The translations under genes were made by a program, and so were the position numbers. The notes beneath the pieces are model-generated. The model was not told the DNA's origin. It did not search any database and saw nothing but the letters and a program-made list of their open reading frames with translations. From Bradymonas sediminis (GTDB taxonomy: Bacteria; Myxococcota_A; Bradymonadia; Bradymonadales; Bradymonadaceae), in NCBI RefSeq assembly GCF_003258315.1, contig NZ_CP030032.1, positions 4,199,501 through 4,263,500 on the forward strand: DNA of 64,000 bases. The letters are read 5' to 3'. This document shows positions 8,720 through 17,435 of the stretch, piece by piece (the stretch's first letter is position 1; each line of letters starts with the position of its first letter).

Positions 8720-9706
8720 ATGTCAGAAATTGAAGACGCTGAGAGTCAACATAACATAGCCGAGCCCCAAACGCCGGTATTTTTAATGTCGCCGCCGCGC
8801 TCGGATTGGGCGCTCAAGGGAAAGGCGAATTTCCGCTCGCGCCAGGCCGCCCCGGCCGACGCCCAGCTCGCCCGCCAGGAGTGGAGCGCGCTGGCCGACG
8901 CGATCGTGGCGGCCGGCGGCGAGGTGCTGGTCTGCCCGCCGAACCCCGAGGCGGCGCTCACCGGCATGATCTACACCGCCGAGGCCGGCGAATTCTTCCG
9001 AAAGGACGGCGATGGCGCGTTTCTTTTGCCGAAGATGGCCTCGCCGCACCGGCGCGCCGAGGCCGCCTGGATCGGCCCCTGGGTCGCCAGCCTTGGCATC
9101 GAGGTCATCGCCCCGGACCCCGACGCCCCGCTGTGGGAGGCCCAGGGCGACGCCATCCGCGCCGCCGGCGCCGCCCAGATCGTGCACACTTACGGCGTCG
9201 GCCCGGACGCGCGCAGCGAGCGCGGCGCCTACGCGCGCGTCGCCGACCTGCTCAGCCCCGAGCATCTGCTCATCGAATTCGACGCCGACCCCTGGTTTCA
9301 CGGCAATACCTTCCTCAATATCTACCGCGCCCCGGCCGGCGACGCTCACCTGATGGTGGTGTGCCCCGAGGCGCTCACGGACGCCGAATACGCGCGGCTT
9401 CGCGCCTTTTTACCCGACGCGCGCGTCCACGAGATCACCCGCGCCGAGAGCATCGGCTACGACACCAACGCCCTGCAGGTCGGCCGCACCGTGCTGGCGC
9501 CGCCGTCGCTGTCGCCCGGCACCCAGACCGCGATGCAGGCGCTCGGCCTCGAGGTCAAGCATATCGAGCTGGCCGAGCTCTTCGTCAAAGGCGGCGGCGC
9601 CCCGGTCTGCCTGAGCAACCGGCTGTGGGGCCTGCAGGTCGACGAGCTCCCGGCCGAGGCGCGCTGGTCGCTCAACTCCACCATCGAGGCCCACGAGATA
9701 GGGTGA
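8720..9706 (+). CDS. Guanidine-modifying (DDAH / amidinotransferase-like) enzyme
   Basis: A predicted member of the dimethylarginine dimethylaminohydrolase/arginine deiminase/amidinotransferase fold, acting on arginine-like guanidino substrates. Visible signatures are an early MSPPRSDW, EAQGD near residue 140 (acidic substrate-binding pair), FHGNT with the catalytic His near 194, and GGGAPVCLSN with the nucleophilic Cys near 296. Length (328) is between DDAH (about 260-280) and amidinotransferases (about 350-380). The ATG at 8720 has AAGG at 8709-8712. The real substrate (dimethylarginine, arginine, agmatine or another guanidine) cannot be decided here. It is monocistronic, convergent with a large Cys-rich lipoprotein. 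Confidence 0.85.
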   Translation: MSEIEDAESQHNIAEPQTPVFLMSPPRSDWALKGKANFRSRQAAPADAQLARQEWSALADAIVAAGGEVLVCPPNPEAALTGMIYTAEAGEFFRKDGDGAFLLPKMASPHRRAEAAWIGPWVASLGIEVIAPDPDAPLWEAQGDAIRAAGAAQIVHTYGVGPDARSERGAYARVADLLSPEHLLIEFDADPWFHGNTFLNIYRAPAGDAHLMVVCPEALTDAEYARLRAFLPDARVHEITRAESIGYDTNALQVGRTVLAPPSLSPGTQTAMQALGLEVKHIELAELFVKGGGAPVCLSNRLWGLQVDELPAEARWSLNSTIEAHEIG

Positions 9707-9750
9707 CCTGCCCCCGCCCCCCCAACAACGGGGCTCGCCACCCAGGGTAC

Positions 9751-9829
9751 CTCACCCCCAAACCCCGCCGTTGGGCCCCGACCCACAGCCAACCTGTGTC
9801 AGAGCCCCCGGCGGTGAGGGTTGGGTGCG
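9751..9829. other. Imperfect inverted repeat between convergent genes
   Basis: The 124-bp gap between the stops at 9706 and 9831 holds C-rich and G-rich arms (about 9751-9770 and 9808-9829) that can pair imperfectly, plus a small inner stem CACAG/CTGTG near 9785-9800. No T-tract follows. It may be a Rho-independent-like or degenerate palindromic end region; evidence is weak. Confidence 0.25.
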
Positions 9830-9830
9830 C

Positions 9831-12395
9831 CTATTTGCGCCTGATCTGGTACGGCGTGCCCATGATCGGCGAGCCACCCGAGCAGCGCGGGTAGACCGCG
9901 AGGGCCCAGTTCATCTGGGACGTGCAGCCGGCGATCTCTGCGCCCTCGCTGGCGCTCGCGCAGCTCCCGTCGAAGGTCTTTGACGTCGTGCCGGCGGTGC
10001 CGCGGATGGAGTCGCAGAATTTATCGTCGCAGAATAATTCGATATCGAGATCGGCGTAGGGCTGCCCCTCCGGGTTAAGCCCGGTGGGGTGCGTTAGCTC
10101 GATGGTAAAGGGTTGCGTGGGGGAGCCCAACTTAAACCAATCGCGGTCAAAGCGTGGGCAGGAGGCGCAGGAATTCATGTCGCCGTACACCCCGGTGGTC
10201 GTCAGGTTATTGCCGCTGAGGCTGTCGTTATCGGGCTCGTGGGCGTCCTGAATGCATTGCGTGGCGCAGCCGGCCCCCTCGTCGACTTCGCCGTTGCAAT
10301 TGTCATCCTTATTATTGCAGATCTCGATGGCGCCCTCGTAGACGGTCGGGTCGTTATCGTCGCAGTCAGCGCCGAGCTCGCAGTTCTCGCCGCGGCCGTC
10401 CATGTCATTGTCGATGCACACCGCGCACGACTTGCCCTCCGGGCAGGTGCGGCTGAGCAGCATCCAGCCGCGGTCACCGACCTCGGTCAGCGGAGCCTCG
10501 CTGGTCCGGGTCACCTCGACAAAACCCCAGGCGGCGTTGGCGCCCTTATAGAGCACCTTGACCTTATCACCGGGGTAAATGAAGCGGTGGGCGTTGCCCT
10601 CCTGGGAGTAAAACAGCGGCGTGAGCACCTTGACGTCATGAATCTCCGCGGGGCTCACCGGCGCGCCGCCGCAATCGTATCGGGCGTCCTCGATGCGATT
10701 GGCGCTGGCGCAGTCGTTATAGTGCGGGCGAAGCGAGCCGTCCGGCAACTTCTCGACCGTGGTACACGGCATCGCCCGGCAATTGTCGTAGGGGTTCTGG
10801 CGGACCTGGAAGCTCGGTTTTTTCTGAATCCCGAGGCCGTCCAGGCACACCTCGTTGGCGACCTCGTAGCCGGCGAAGGTGAATTGACTCGGCTCAATCC
10901 ACCCATAGACGCCGAGGCTCGGCGAATAGCCAAAGACCAGCCCCACCGCGTTGGTATATTCACGCAGCGCCGGGTTGTCGGCGCAGCTCGGGTTTCGCTC
11001 GGATTGCACCGCGAAATAATCGCCGGCGCTCAATTTACCCAGGAGCATATCGGGGTCGCCGAGGCCGCTGCCTAAGCCCGAAATAACGTCGACATCGTTG
11101 ATGCCATCACGCACTTTATAGGGATAATAACCCACATTATCGGCCGTGGATTTCCACGCCTCCAGGATCCCATCGCAGGTATCGCCGCCGGTGTTGTCGG
11201 CGGTGCCGGCGCATATCTGGTTGGGCTGGCATTCGGGCAAGCCGACGTCGATCAGGCAGCCGGGAGAGTCGGCGCAATCGGTCGAACAGATATCGGTCGT
11301 CTCACCCGGCGAGCAGACGCCGTCGCCGCAAAAGGTCCCGGCGGAGCACTCGCCGCAGTCGGCCACGCAGGCGCAGGGAGCTTCTTCGGGCTGACAAATG
11401 CCGTCGCCGCAGCGCGGCATGCAGCTGCCACAATCCTGCGGGCAATCCTGGCAGGTTTCGCCGAAGCATTGCCCGTCGGGGCATGTCGCCGGGTCGGCGG
11501 CTTCGCAGTCGAGCGGGCAGCTCACCGCGTCCTCGGTGCCGTTGCACACCCCGTCGCCGCACGCCGGTCCGGGGCTACCGCAGTCGATCGGGCAATTTTG
11601 CGGGCTCTCGATCCCCTTGCATTCGCCGTCGCCGCAGCCGTCGGCCGGGCTCAGGCAGATGCCGCAATCGGGCTCACAGCTCTCGCAGGATTCGGACGCC
11701 CCGCACACCCGATCGCCACACCCCGTGCACGGGCCGCAGCCGGAGGGGCAATTCTGGCAATTCTCGCCGGCGCCGCATTGGCCGGGCTGGCAGGTCGGGC
11801 TGCACTCCCCGCAGTCCTGGGCGCAGCTCTCGCAATCTTCGGTGCCGTTGCACACATTATCGCCGCAGGCGGTGGTCGGGAATCCACAATCATAGGGGCA
11901 GTTCTGCGAGTTCTCATCGGGCTGACACACGCCGTCGCCGCAGGTGTCGGCGCACTCTCCACAGTCATCCACGCAGGTCGTGCAGGACTCGGTGCCCCAG
12001 CAAATCCCGTCGCCACATTGCACCTGACAGACCCCGCAATCCTCGGGGCAACTTCGGCAATCATCGCCGGAGGCAGGCGCGCAGACGCCGTCCCCGCAGG
12101 CCTCACTGCGGGCGCAGTCCTCGGGGCAATTCTGGCTATCCTCGATCCCAAGGCATACGCCATCTCCGCAGAATTGAGCGCCCGGCTCATGCGAGGTGCC
12201 GTCCCCCGGGCGAATATCATCGCCCAGCCCGTCGGCGCCCACCCCATCGCCACCACCGGTCGACACGCCCCCATTATTCTGCTTCTTGCCCGTGACCAGG
12301 CGAGAGTCCCCGCAATCGCCGCATGCGCCCAGGAAGAGGGATAAAATCGCAAAACAAATCACTCGACTAATCAGATACCGCCGTTCGCAAAACAT
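9831..12395 (-). CDS. Cys-rich lipoprotein: 12 CGDG-type repeats, MopE-like and PPC-like C-terminal domains
   Basis: A predicted surface lipoprotein of 854 residues. A signal peptide ends in LGAC with Cys25 as the lipidation site. About 12 consecutive repeats of the form CGDGxC-x4-E-x3-C-x2-DC follow (roughly residues 60-360), each with five or six cysteines likely forming disulfides. A middle region without such repeats carries an SH3-like stretch. Near 665-705 lies a MopE-like metal-binding motif (CELGADCDDNDPTVYEG, then CNNKDDNCNGEVDEG). The C-terminus has EPDNDS and a PPC-like beta domain. I chose ATG 12395 because it starts the signal peptide directly; a TTG at 12431 would add 12 residues. 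It is probably exported and calcium- or copper-binding, with binding or adhesion roles; no catalytic motif is seen. Confidence 0.85.
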   Translation of the reverse strand: MFCERRYLISRVICFAILSLFLGACGDCGDSRLVTGKKQNNGGVSTGGGDGVGADGLGDDIRPGDGTSHEPGAQFCGDGVCLGIEDSQNCPEDCARSEACGDGVCAPASGDDCRSCPEDCGVCQVQCGDGICWGTESCTTCVDDCGECADTCGDGVCQPDENSQNCPYDCGFPTTACGDNVCNGTEDCESCAQDCGECSPTCQPGQCGAGENCQNCPSGCGPCTGCGDRVCGASESCESCEPDCGICLSPADGCGDGECKGIESPQNCPIDCGSPGPACGDGVCNGTEDAVSCPLDCEAADPATCPDGQCFGETCQDCPQDCGSCMPRCGDGICQPEEAPCACVADCGECSAGTFCGDGVCSPGETTDICSTDCADSPGCLIDVGLPECQPNQICAGTADNTGGDTCDGILEAWKSTADNVGYYPYKVRDGINDVDVISGLGSGLGDPDMLLGKLSAGDYFAVQSERNPSCADNPALREYTNAVGLVFGYSPSLGVYGWIEPSQFTFAGYEVANEVCLDGLGIQKKPSFQVRQNPYDNCRAMPCTTVEKLPDGSLRPHYNDCASANRIEDARYDCGGAPVSPAEIHDVKVLTPLFYSQEGNAHRFIYPGDKVKVLYKGANAAWGFVEVTRTSEAPLTEVGDRGWMLLSRTCPEGKSCAVCIDNDMDGRGENCELGADCDDNDPTVYEGAIEICNNKDDNCNGEVDEGAGCATQCIQDAHEPDNDSLSGNNLTTTGVYGDMNSCASCPRFDRDWFKLGSPTQPFTIELTHPTGLNPEGQPYADLDIELFCDDKFCDSIRGTAGTTSKTFDGSCASASEGAEIAGCTSQMNWALAVYPRCSGGSPIMGTPYQIRRK

Positions 12396-12672
12396 AGGAG
12401 GAGCCTGGGGATGCGGAATATATAACGACAAGATTTAAATACTCTAACCTTTACAAGACATCATGACAAAGCTAGCACAAATCGAAAGCGTAGTACGGCA
12501 CGTGTTGGAATAATAGTTCTGACTGACTGGCGCTCATTATTCAATCCGTCCGGCGCCCAACGCCTGCGTGAGGCGGCCCAAGTTGTGAAGACCCTGTGAG
12601 CGTGGTAATTTCAGGGGTGCATCTGACGCGCCCGTGCAGCCTCAAAGAACTCTATCTTCGAGCCTCTATTGT

Positions 12673-14445
12673 ATGCGTGATAAAGCTCCAACATCGCTTC
12701 GGGACACCGAGATGCCTCGGGAAGGCGACGTGATCGATGGCCGCTACCTTGTCGATAAGGTGATCGGTCGCGGCGGGATGAGCTGTATCGTGCGCGCCCG
12801 CCAGCTCACGATGCAGCGCGATGTGGCGATTAAATTATTGCACCCGCATGTGGCCGAAGACGCGGCGACGCTGACGCGTTTTGAGCGCGAAGTGCACCTG
12901 GCCAAGAGCCTGGCCCACCCCAATATCATCCAATATTACGACTACGGCACGCTCGATAATGGCAGCATGTACCTGGTCATGGAGCTGCTCAACGGGTGCG
13001 ATTTACACGCGTTGATCCAGCAGGAAGGCACCCTCGGGCTGCACCGCGCGATCGACATCACGATTCAAATCCTCGACGGGCTCACCGAGGCCCACGCGAA
13101 GTCGGTGATCCACCGCGATCTCAAGCCGCGCAATATCTTTATGCTCGAGCTGAACCGGCGCGGCGATTATGTCAAAATCCTGGACTTTGGCATCGCCAAG
13201 TCCATGCGCGCCGGGGAGTCGGAGCTGACCAAGACGGGCGTGGTGTGCGGGACGCCGTCTTATCTGGCGCCCGAGCTCCTGATCACCCAGCAGGTCAGCC
13301 CGGGGTCGGACCTCTATTCGGTGGGGCTGGTCTTTTTGGAGATGCTCACCGGGCGCCGAGCGTTTAAGGCCGACACGATGGCGCGCACCTTTTTTATGCA
13401 GCTGCGCCACCCGGTGCCGATCCCGGCGGGGTATCGAGGCACGCCGCTTGAGAAATTCCTGCTGCATGCCCTGGCCAAACACCCCGACGACCGCTTCTTG
13501 AGCGCCCAGGAGATGATCGACGAGCTCGAGGTCTTGCGGCTGCAATTCCCCACCGATATTCGCCTGGATCCCGGCTCCATCGACAGCCTGGTGGACTCGG
13601 CGGCGTCGAAGGCCCCGGGGATGTCGGCGATTGATAATATGGGGCTTGAGATCCTGCGCGACCCCGCCTGGGCCATCACCCCCACGCCGATGCCCGTGCA
13701 CCTTGACCCGCCGGTCGGCGACGACGAGCCGACGACGCTGGCGGAGTGGAGCTCCCAAACCAAGCCGTCGCGCGCCGCGCTCGCCCAGTCCGCGGCGCAC
13801 GGCGACTCCAGCGCCGACCCGCAGGGATTCTCGGCGCCTCAGTCGCCGGCGCTTATCCCCGCCAAGCCGAGGCGCACCGCCCAACCTCTTCGCACCGAAG
13901 AGATGGCCCGCGTGGACCGGGCGGATGTCGAGGATGACACCCCGCGCTCGCGCGCCCTATTGTTCGGCGCCTTAGCCCTCGGCCTGGCCGCCGCCCTGGG
14001 CCTCACTCTCAGCGCAAATTTCATAAATAATTCAACCACATCTGAGGTGAGCACGGCGTCATCTGAGCCTCCATCTCCCGCCACCCCAGCTTCGAGCAAA
14101 CCCGGGCTCGCCCCCAAGCCGGACCCGGACTTCGCCTTTATCAACCGCCTCGACGAGCCGGCCGAACCTGTCATCGAACCCGCGCCTGCGGGGGAAAAGG
14201 ACTCGGATTCGAGCGCGCCCCAGAACGCCAAGCCAGACCCGGCGCCCCCCGAGTCCACGCCGGCGCCACCCACGCCCGCCGACACGGCGACTCCCCAAGC
14301 GCCGAGCGCGCCGGCGCCGGCAAAGGCGCCCAAAAAATCGACAAAGAAGACAGCGCCGAGGACGCGCCCGAGACCCGCGCCCAAGAAGCGCGCGCCGACC
14401 TCGGTCGACGACATCATGAATAATAACACCATTTTTGGAGACTGA
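12673..14445 (+). CDS. Hanks-type Ser/Thr protein kinase with TM and Pro-rich tail
   Basis: A eukaryotic-like protein kinase. Motifs in order: glycine loop GRGGMSCIV (near 31-39), VAIKLL with the ATP-binding Lys (near 53), HRDLKPRN catalytic loop (near 147), DFGIAK (near 172) and a SYLAPE activation-segment end. The RD arginine is present, suggesting activation-loop phosphorylation. After the kinase domain (to about residue 285) comes a linker, a single membrane span near 430-452 (ALGLAAALGLTL) and a Pro/Ala- then Lys/Arg-rich tail, presumably outside the membrane. No PASTA repeats. The start is uncertain: ATG 12673 is used; GTG 12634 or ATG 12712 are possible. The next gene begins 9 bp after the stop, so the two are probably co-transcribed. 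Confidence 0.92.
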   Translation: MRDKAPTSLRDTEMPREGDVIDGRYLVDKVIGRGGMSCIVRARQLTMQRDVAIKLLHPHVAEDAATLTRFEREVHLAKSLAHPNIIQYYDYGTLDNGSMYLVMELLNGCDLHALIQQEGTLGLHRAIDITIQILDGLTEAHAKSVIHRDLKPRNIFMLELNRRGDYVKILDFGIAKSMRAGESELTKTGVVCGTPSYLAPELLITQQVSPGSDLYSVGLVFLEMLTGRRAFKADTMARTFFMQLRHPVPIPAGYRGTPLEKFLLHALAKHPDDRFLSAQEMIDELEVLRLQFPTDIRLDPGSIDSLVDSAASKAPGMSAIDNMGLEILRDPAWAITPTPMPVHLDPPVGDDEPTTLAEWSSQTKPSRAALAQSAAHGDSSADPQGFSAPQSPALIPAKPRRTAQPLRTEEMARVDRADVEDDTPRSRALLFGALALGLAAALGLTLSANFINNSTTSEVSTASSEPPSPATPASSKPGLAPKPDPDFAFINRLDEPAEPVIEPAPAGEKDSDSSAPQNAKPDPAPPESTPAPPTPADTATPQAPSAPAPAKAPKKSTKKTAPRTRPRPAPKKRAPTSVDDIMNNNTIFGD

Positions 14446-14453
14446 TCGCGCCC

Positions 14454-15488
14454 ATGCGTCTTCCCGCCGACATATTGAACGCGCTCCGCTCGCCGGGTCT
14501 TCGGGTAGCCGCGATGCTTATGATTGCCCTGGCCGCCCTGCCCCTGGCCCCGCAGACGGCGCAGGCCCAGGCGAGCATCAGCGCCGAGGATCTTGCGCGC
14601 TTTAAGCTGCGCGTAAGCGACGGAAAGCGGCTTTTTGAGATGGGAAAATACCGCGCCTCGATCGAGCAATTCGAGGCCGCCCGCGACATCTACGACCACT
14701 CGCGCCTGCTCTTTAATATCGCCCAATCCTATAAAGCGATGAACGCCTGCGCCCAGGCGCGCGCCATGTTCGATCGCTACCTGGCGGTCCCCGATATCGA
14801 CCCGAAGATGCGCCAGCACGCGACCTCACTGCGCGAGGAGCTGGCCGACTCATGCGTCGAAGAAGGCACGCTGCAGGTTCACTGCACGCCCAAAAACGCA
14901 ACACTGACGCTGACACAGCTTACGCCCGACGGCGCCCGCGAGGCCGCCCAGCCGGCGAGCTGCCCCCTGGATTCGAAGCTGCGCGTCGGGCGCTACGAGC
15001 TCCGCGCGCAGGCGCCCGGGTTTGTCCCCAGCGCCCAGCAAATTGAGGTGCGCCGCGACGAAACCCAGAGTCTGCGGCTGACCCTGGAGGCCGAGCCGCG
15101 CTTGCTGGACCCGGAGCTCGAAGAGGTCCTTATCTACTCCACGATCGGCGTGGGCGCGGCGACCGTGGTGGCCGGATTCATCTCCGATTATACGGCGGTC
15201 TCGCGGCTCGACGAACTCCACCAAGCCCAGCGCGCGCAGGACGCCCGCGCGGTGGCCGAACTGCGCGATCAGGCCGACACCGCCTCGACGCGCAGCGCGA
15301 TCCTCTACGGGGTCGGCGGCGTGATTTTGGCCGGCGGCGTGACCTGGAAGATCATCCAGATGAGCGCGAACTCCGAAGGCGATACGCGAGCCCACGCCCG
15401 CCAAACCGGGGCGGATTCAGCCAAGGCCGGCGCGCAATTTTCGGTCGACATTGGCCTCAATAATATCTCAACGCGCCTTGATTGGTGA
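14454..15488 (+). CDS. Exported TPR/PEGA-like protein downstream of kinase
   Basis: A 344-residue predicted periplasmic protein. It has a signal peptide (hydrophobic stretch near 19-36, cleavage near AQAQA), then helix pairs resembling tetratricopeptide repeats (FEMGKYRASIEQFEAARDIY, LLFNIAQSYKAMNACAQAR). A PEGA-like beta domain follows (near 140-215: GTLQVHCTPKNATLTL and LRVGRYELRAQAPGF). Two further hydrophobic segments lie near 225-240 and 282-302. Proteins of this layout commonly sit beside Ser/Thr kinases in Myxococcota. The gene starts 9 bp after the kinase stop, so a role in the same signalling or envelope-sensing unit is inferred. No catalytic residues are recognised. Confidence 0.8.
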   Translation: MRLPADILNALRSPGLRVAAMLMIALAALPLAPQTAQAQASISAEDLARFKLRVSDGKRLFEMGKYRASIEQFEAARDIYDHSRLLFNIAQSYKAMNACAQARAMFDRYLAVPDIDPKMRQHATSLREELADSCVEEGTLQVHCTPKNATLTLTQLTPDGAREAAQPASCPLDSKLRVGRYELRAQAPGFVPSAQQIEVRRDETQSLRLTLEAEPRLLDPELEEVLIYSTIGVGAATVVAGFISDYTAVSRLDELHQAQRAQDARAVAELRDQADTASTRSAILYGVGGVILAGGVTWKIIQMSANSEGDTRAHARQTGADSAKAGAQFSVDIGLNNISTRLDW

Positions 15489-15532
15489 TTGATAATTTTT
15501 TCGATGATGAATTGGATAGGCTTGAACCACTG

Positions 15533-17056
15533 ATGACTCCTCAGAACCCACATATCCGCAGCAACCGACGCGGCGACTGGCGCCACGCGATCGCCATCGC
15601 CGCGATCGGGTGGGCGATCCTGGGCGCGAGCGGATGCCAGCCCGAGGCGTCGAATTGCAGCGCGGACACGGATTGCGAGGCGGGTTGGGAATGCGCGTCC
15701 GGCGGCGGACTCCTGGTGCGCGGCGGCGTGTGTGTGCTGCGCGACGAGGTCGCGCGCCCCGACGCCGGCCCGGGCGACGACGCGATGGACGCCGAAGATA
15801 TACAGACAGACGGCGGCGATGCCGGGGAGTGCATACCCCAGACCTGCGCAGACCTCGGGGCGACCTGCGGAGTGGTCGACGATGGATGCGGCGACGCGCT
15901 TTCGTGCGGCGGCGCCGAGTGCGTCGCGTCGTTGAGCGCGGGCGCGCAGCATAGCTGTGCGGTGCGCGGCGATGGCAGCATTTTTTGCTGGGGCGCCAAT
16001 CAGGGCGGGCAATTGGGCAGCGGTGATTTCGAGGACCAGCTCACCCCCACGCGTGTGCTGATGTCGAGCGTGGACTTCAAGGCCACCGCGGTCAGCACCG
16101 GCCAGCAGCACTCCTGCGCGCTCAACGAAAAAGGCCTTGCCTGGTGCTGGGGCTCCAACCAACTTGTCGGCTCCGGAGAATGCTTCGGCCAACTCGGCAC
16201 CGGCGATGATTGCGCGACGCTGCCGCGCACCAACCGTCCCGCCATCGCGGTCGACCGCGAGCAGGTAGACCCCAGGGTCGTCTCATTGCAGACCCGCGAG
16301 AACCTAAATTGCATGCGCAACCACGCCGGCCAGGCGTATTGCTGGGGAAGCGGCGCCCACGGCCAGGTCGGAAATGGCGACAGCCTCGCGGCCAACATCG
16401 CGCCGGCGAAGGTGCAGGGCTATGCGGGAGAATTTCTCGCGCTCGGGCTCTCCGAATGCTACGCGTGCGGGCTCAGCGCAGACGGGCTGGTCTGCTGGGG
16501 CGACTTCGCCGACGGATGCAGCGGCTCCGGCGAGCAAAACCAGGCCGTGGTGCACTTCGACGCGTTTCAGTTTGAGACCAGCGCCTGCGTCGCGCCGCAC
16601 GGCTGCATCGCCGGCGGCCGGGCCCACACCTGCTTTATCGACGCGCTCGGAAAGCTCTATTGCTTCAATGACAACGCATCTGGCCAGTTGGGCGTCGACC
16701 CCGCGACGCCGCAGAGCCCGACCCCGGTCGAGGTTAGCGGGTTGCCTGGCTTCGTGATTCAGGTGGTCGCGGGGGACCAATTTAGCTGCGCCCTGCAGAG
16801 CAATGGGGATGTCTATTGCTGGGGCGCCAATGGGTCCGGCCAGCTCGGCGACGCCAGCCAGACCGCCTCCTATACGCCGGTCAAGGTCGGGCTGAGCGCG
16901 CCCGCCGCGCGCATCAGCGCGGGCGATTCACACGCGTGTGCCGCGCTGGAGTCGGGGGAGATTCAATGCTGGGGCGACAATGGGAAGGGGCAATTGGGCA
17001 ATGGAACCTCGGGCAGCGGCGCACTCGCCGCATCGCCGGTCACGGTGCAATTTTGA
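15533..17056 (+). CDS. RCC1-repeat lipoprotein
   Basis: A predicted secreted, lipid-anchored beta-propeller. The signal peptide ends in GASGC. A Cys-rich linker (CSADTDCEAGWECASG, then CGVVDDGCGDALSCGG) leads to about six or seven RCC1-type blades, each with HSCA(V/L)...G...CWG.N..GQLG (for example near residues 140, 180, 265, 420 and 465). Each blade carries a pair of cysteines, typical of extracellular bacterial RCC1 proteins. I use ATG 15533 (507 residues); a TTG at 15482 overlapping the previous stop would add 17 residues. It follows the kinase and TPR/PEGA genes on the same strand and may belong to the same transcription unit. Function is unknown; propellers of this type bind proteins. 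Confidence 0.88.
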   Translation: MTPQNPHIRSNRRGDWRHAIAIAAIGWAILGASGCQPEASNCSADTDCEAGWECASGGGLLVRGGVCVLRDEVARPDAGPGDDAMDAEDIQTDGGDAGECIPQTCADLGATCGVVDDGCGDALSCGGAECVASLSAGAQHSCAVRGDGSIFCWGANQGGQLGSGDFEDQLTPTRVLMSSVDFKATAVSTGQQHSCALNEKGLAWCWGSNQLVGSGECFGQLGTGDDCATLPRTNRPAIAVDREQVDPRVVSLQTRENLNCMRNHAGQAYCWGSGAHGQVGNGDSLAANIAPAKVQGYAGEFLALGLSECYACGLSADGLVCWGDFADGCSGSGEQNQAVVHFDAFQFETSACVAPHGCIAGGRAHTCFIDALGKLYCFNDNASGQLGVDPATPQSPTPVEVSGLPGFVIQVVAGDQFSCALQSNGDVYCWGANGSGQLGDASQTASYTPVKVGLSAPAARISAGDSHACAALESGEIQCWGDNGKGQLGNGTSGSGALAASPVTVQF

Positions 17057-17435
17057 GAGTTTATCATTGCAACATCGCCCCGCAGCAGGGTGCACCAGCG
17101 TCGCCAAGGGAACTTCACTCCCCAGAACGCGCGGATTACGTGACAACTTGGCACGCCCCGCGCCGCCGACGCCCGATGTGCTTGAATTCCCTACACCTGC
17201 GCATAATGTGTGATAACCGCACCGCGCAGGCTCCCACGGGCACGTGGGCCCGCGATCTGCACAAATCAGATCGATTTTGGTATACTTAGTGCAAGTGTTT
17301 CTGAGCCAATTGGGCGCAGACAGAAGCTACTGACTCATTCGTTCAAACGACAATTTGTGATGCCCAGGCCGACGAAGAAGACAATATGGACGCCTGATTA
17401 ATCCGCTCGATTATTTTCTTAAGTAAGGTGCTGCG
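17057..17435. other. 379-bp noncoding gap upstream of the Tad-like operon
   Basis: No ORF with a plausible ribosome binding site is seen. The region contains a small CCCACG/CGTGGG stem (17233-17248) and a promoter-like pair just after it; the operon leader from about 17290 to 17435 is AT-richer than its surroundings. Confidence 0.5.
17258..17286 (+). promoter_or_regulatory. Sigma70-like promoter for the Tad-like operon
   Basis: TGCACA at 17258-17263 (4 of 6 to TTGACA) and TATACT at 17281-17286 (5 of 6 to TATAAT) are spaced by 17 bp, about 150 bp before the first gene of the operon. It is the best -10 match in the gap. Confidence 0.45.

Noticed and set aside
9831-12395. The Cys-rich lipoprotein as a metallothionein
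   Set aside because: It is exported and large, with disulfide-type spacing, unlike small cytosolic metallothioneins.
17233-17248. CCCACG/CGTGGG stem as a terminator
   Set aside because: The stem is 6 bp with no T-tract and lies 175 bp after the previous stop.
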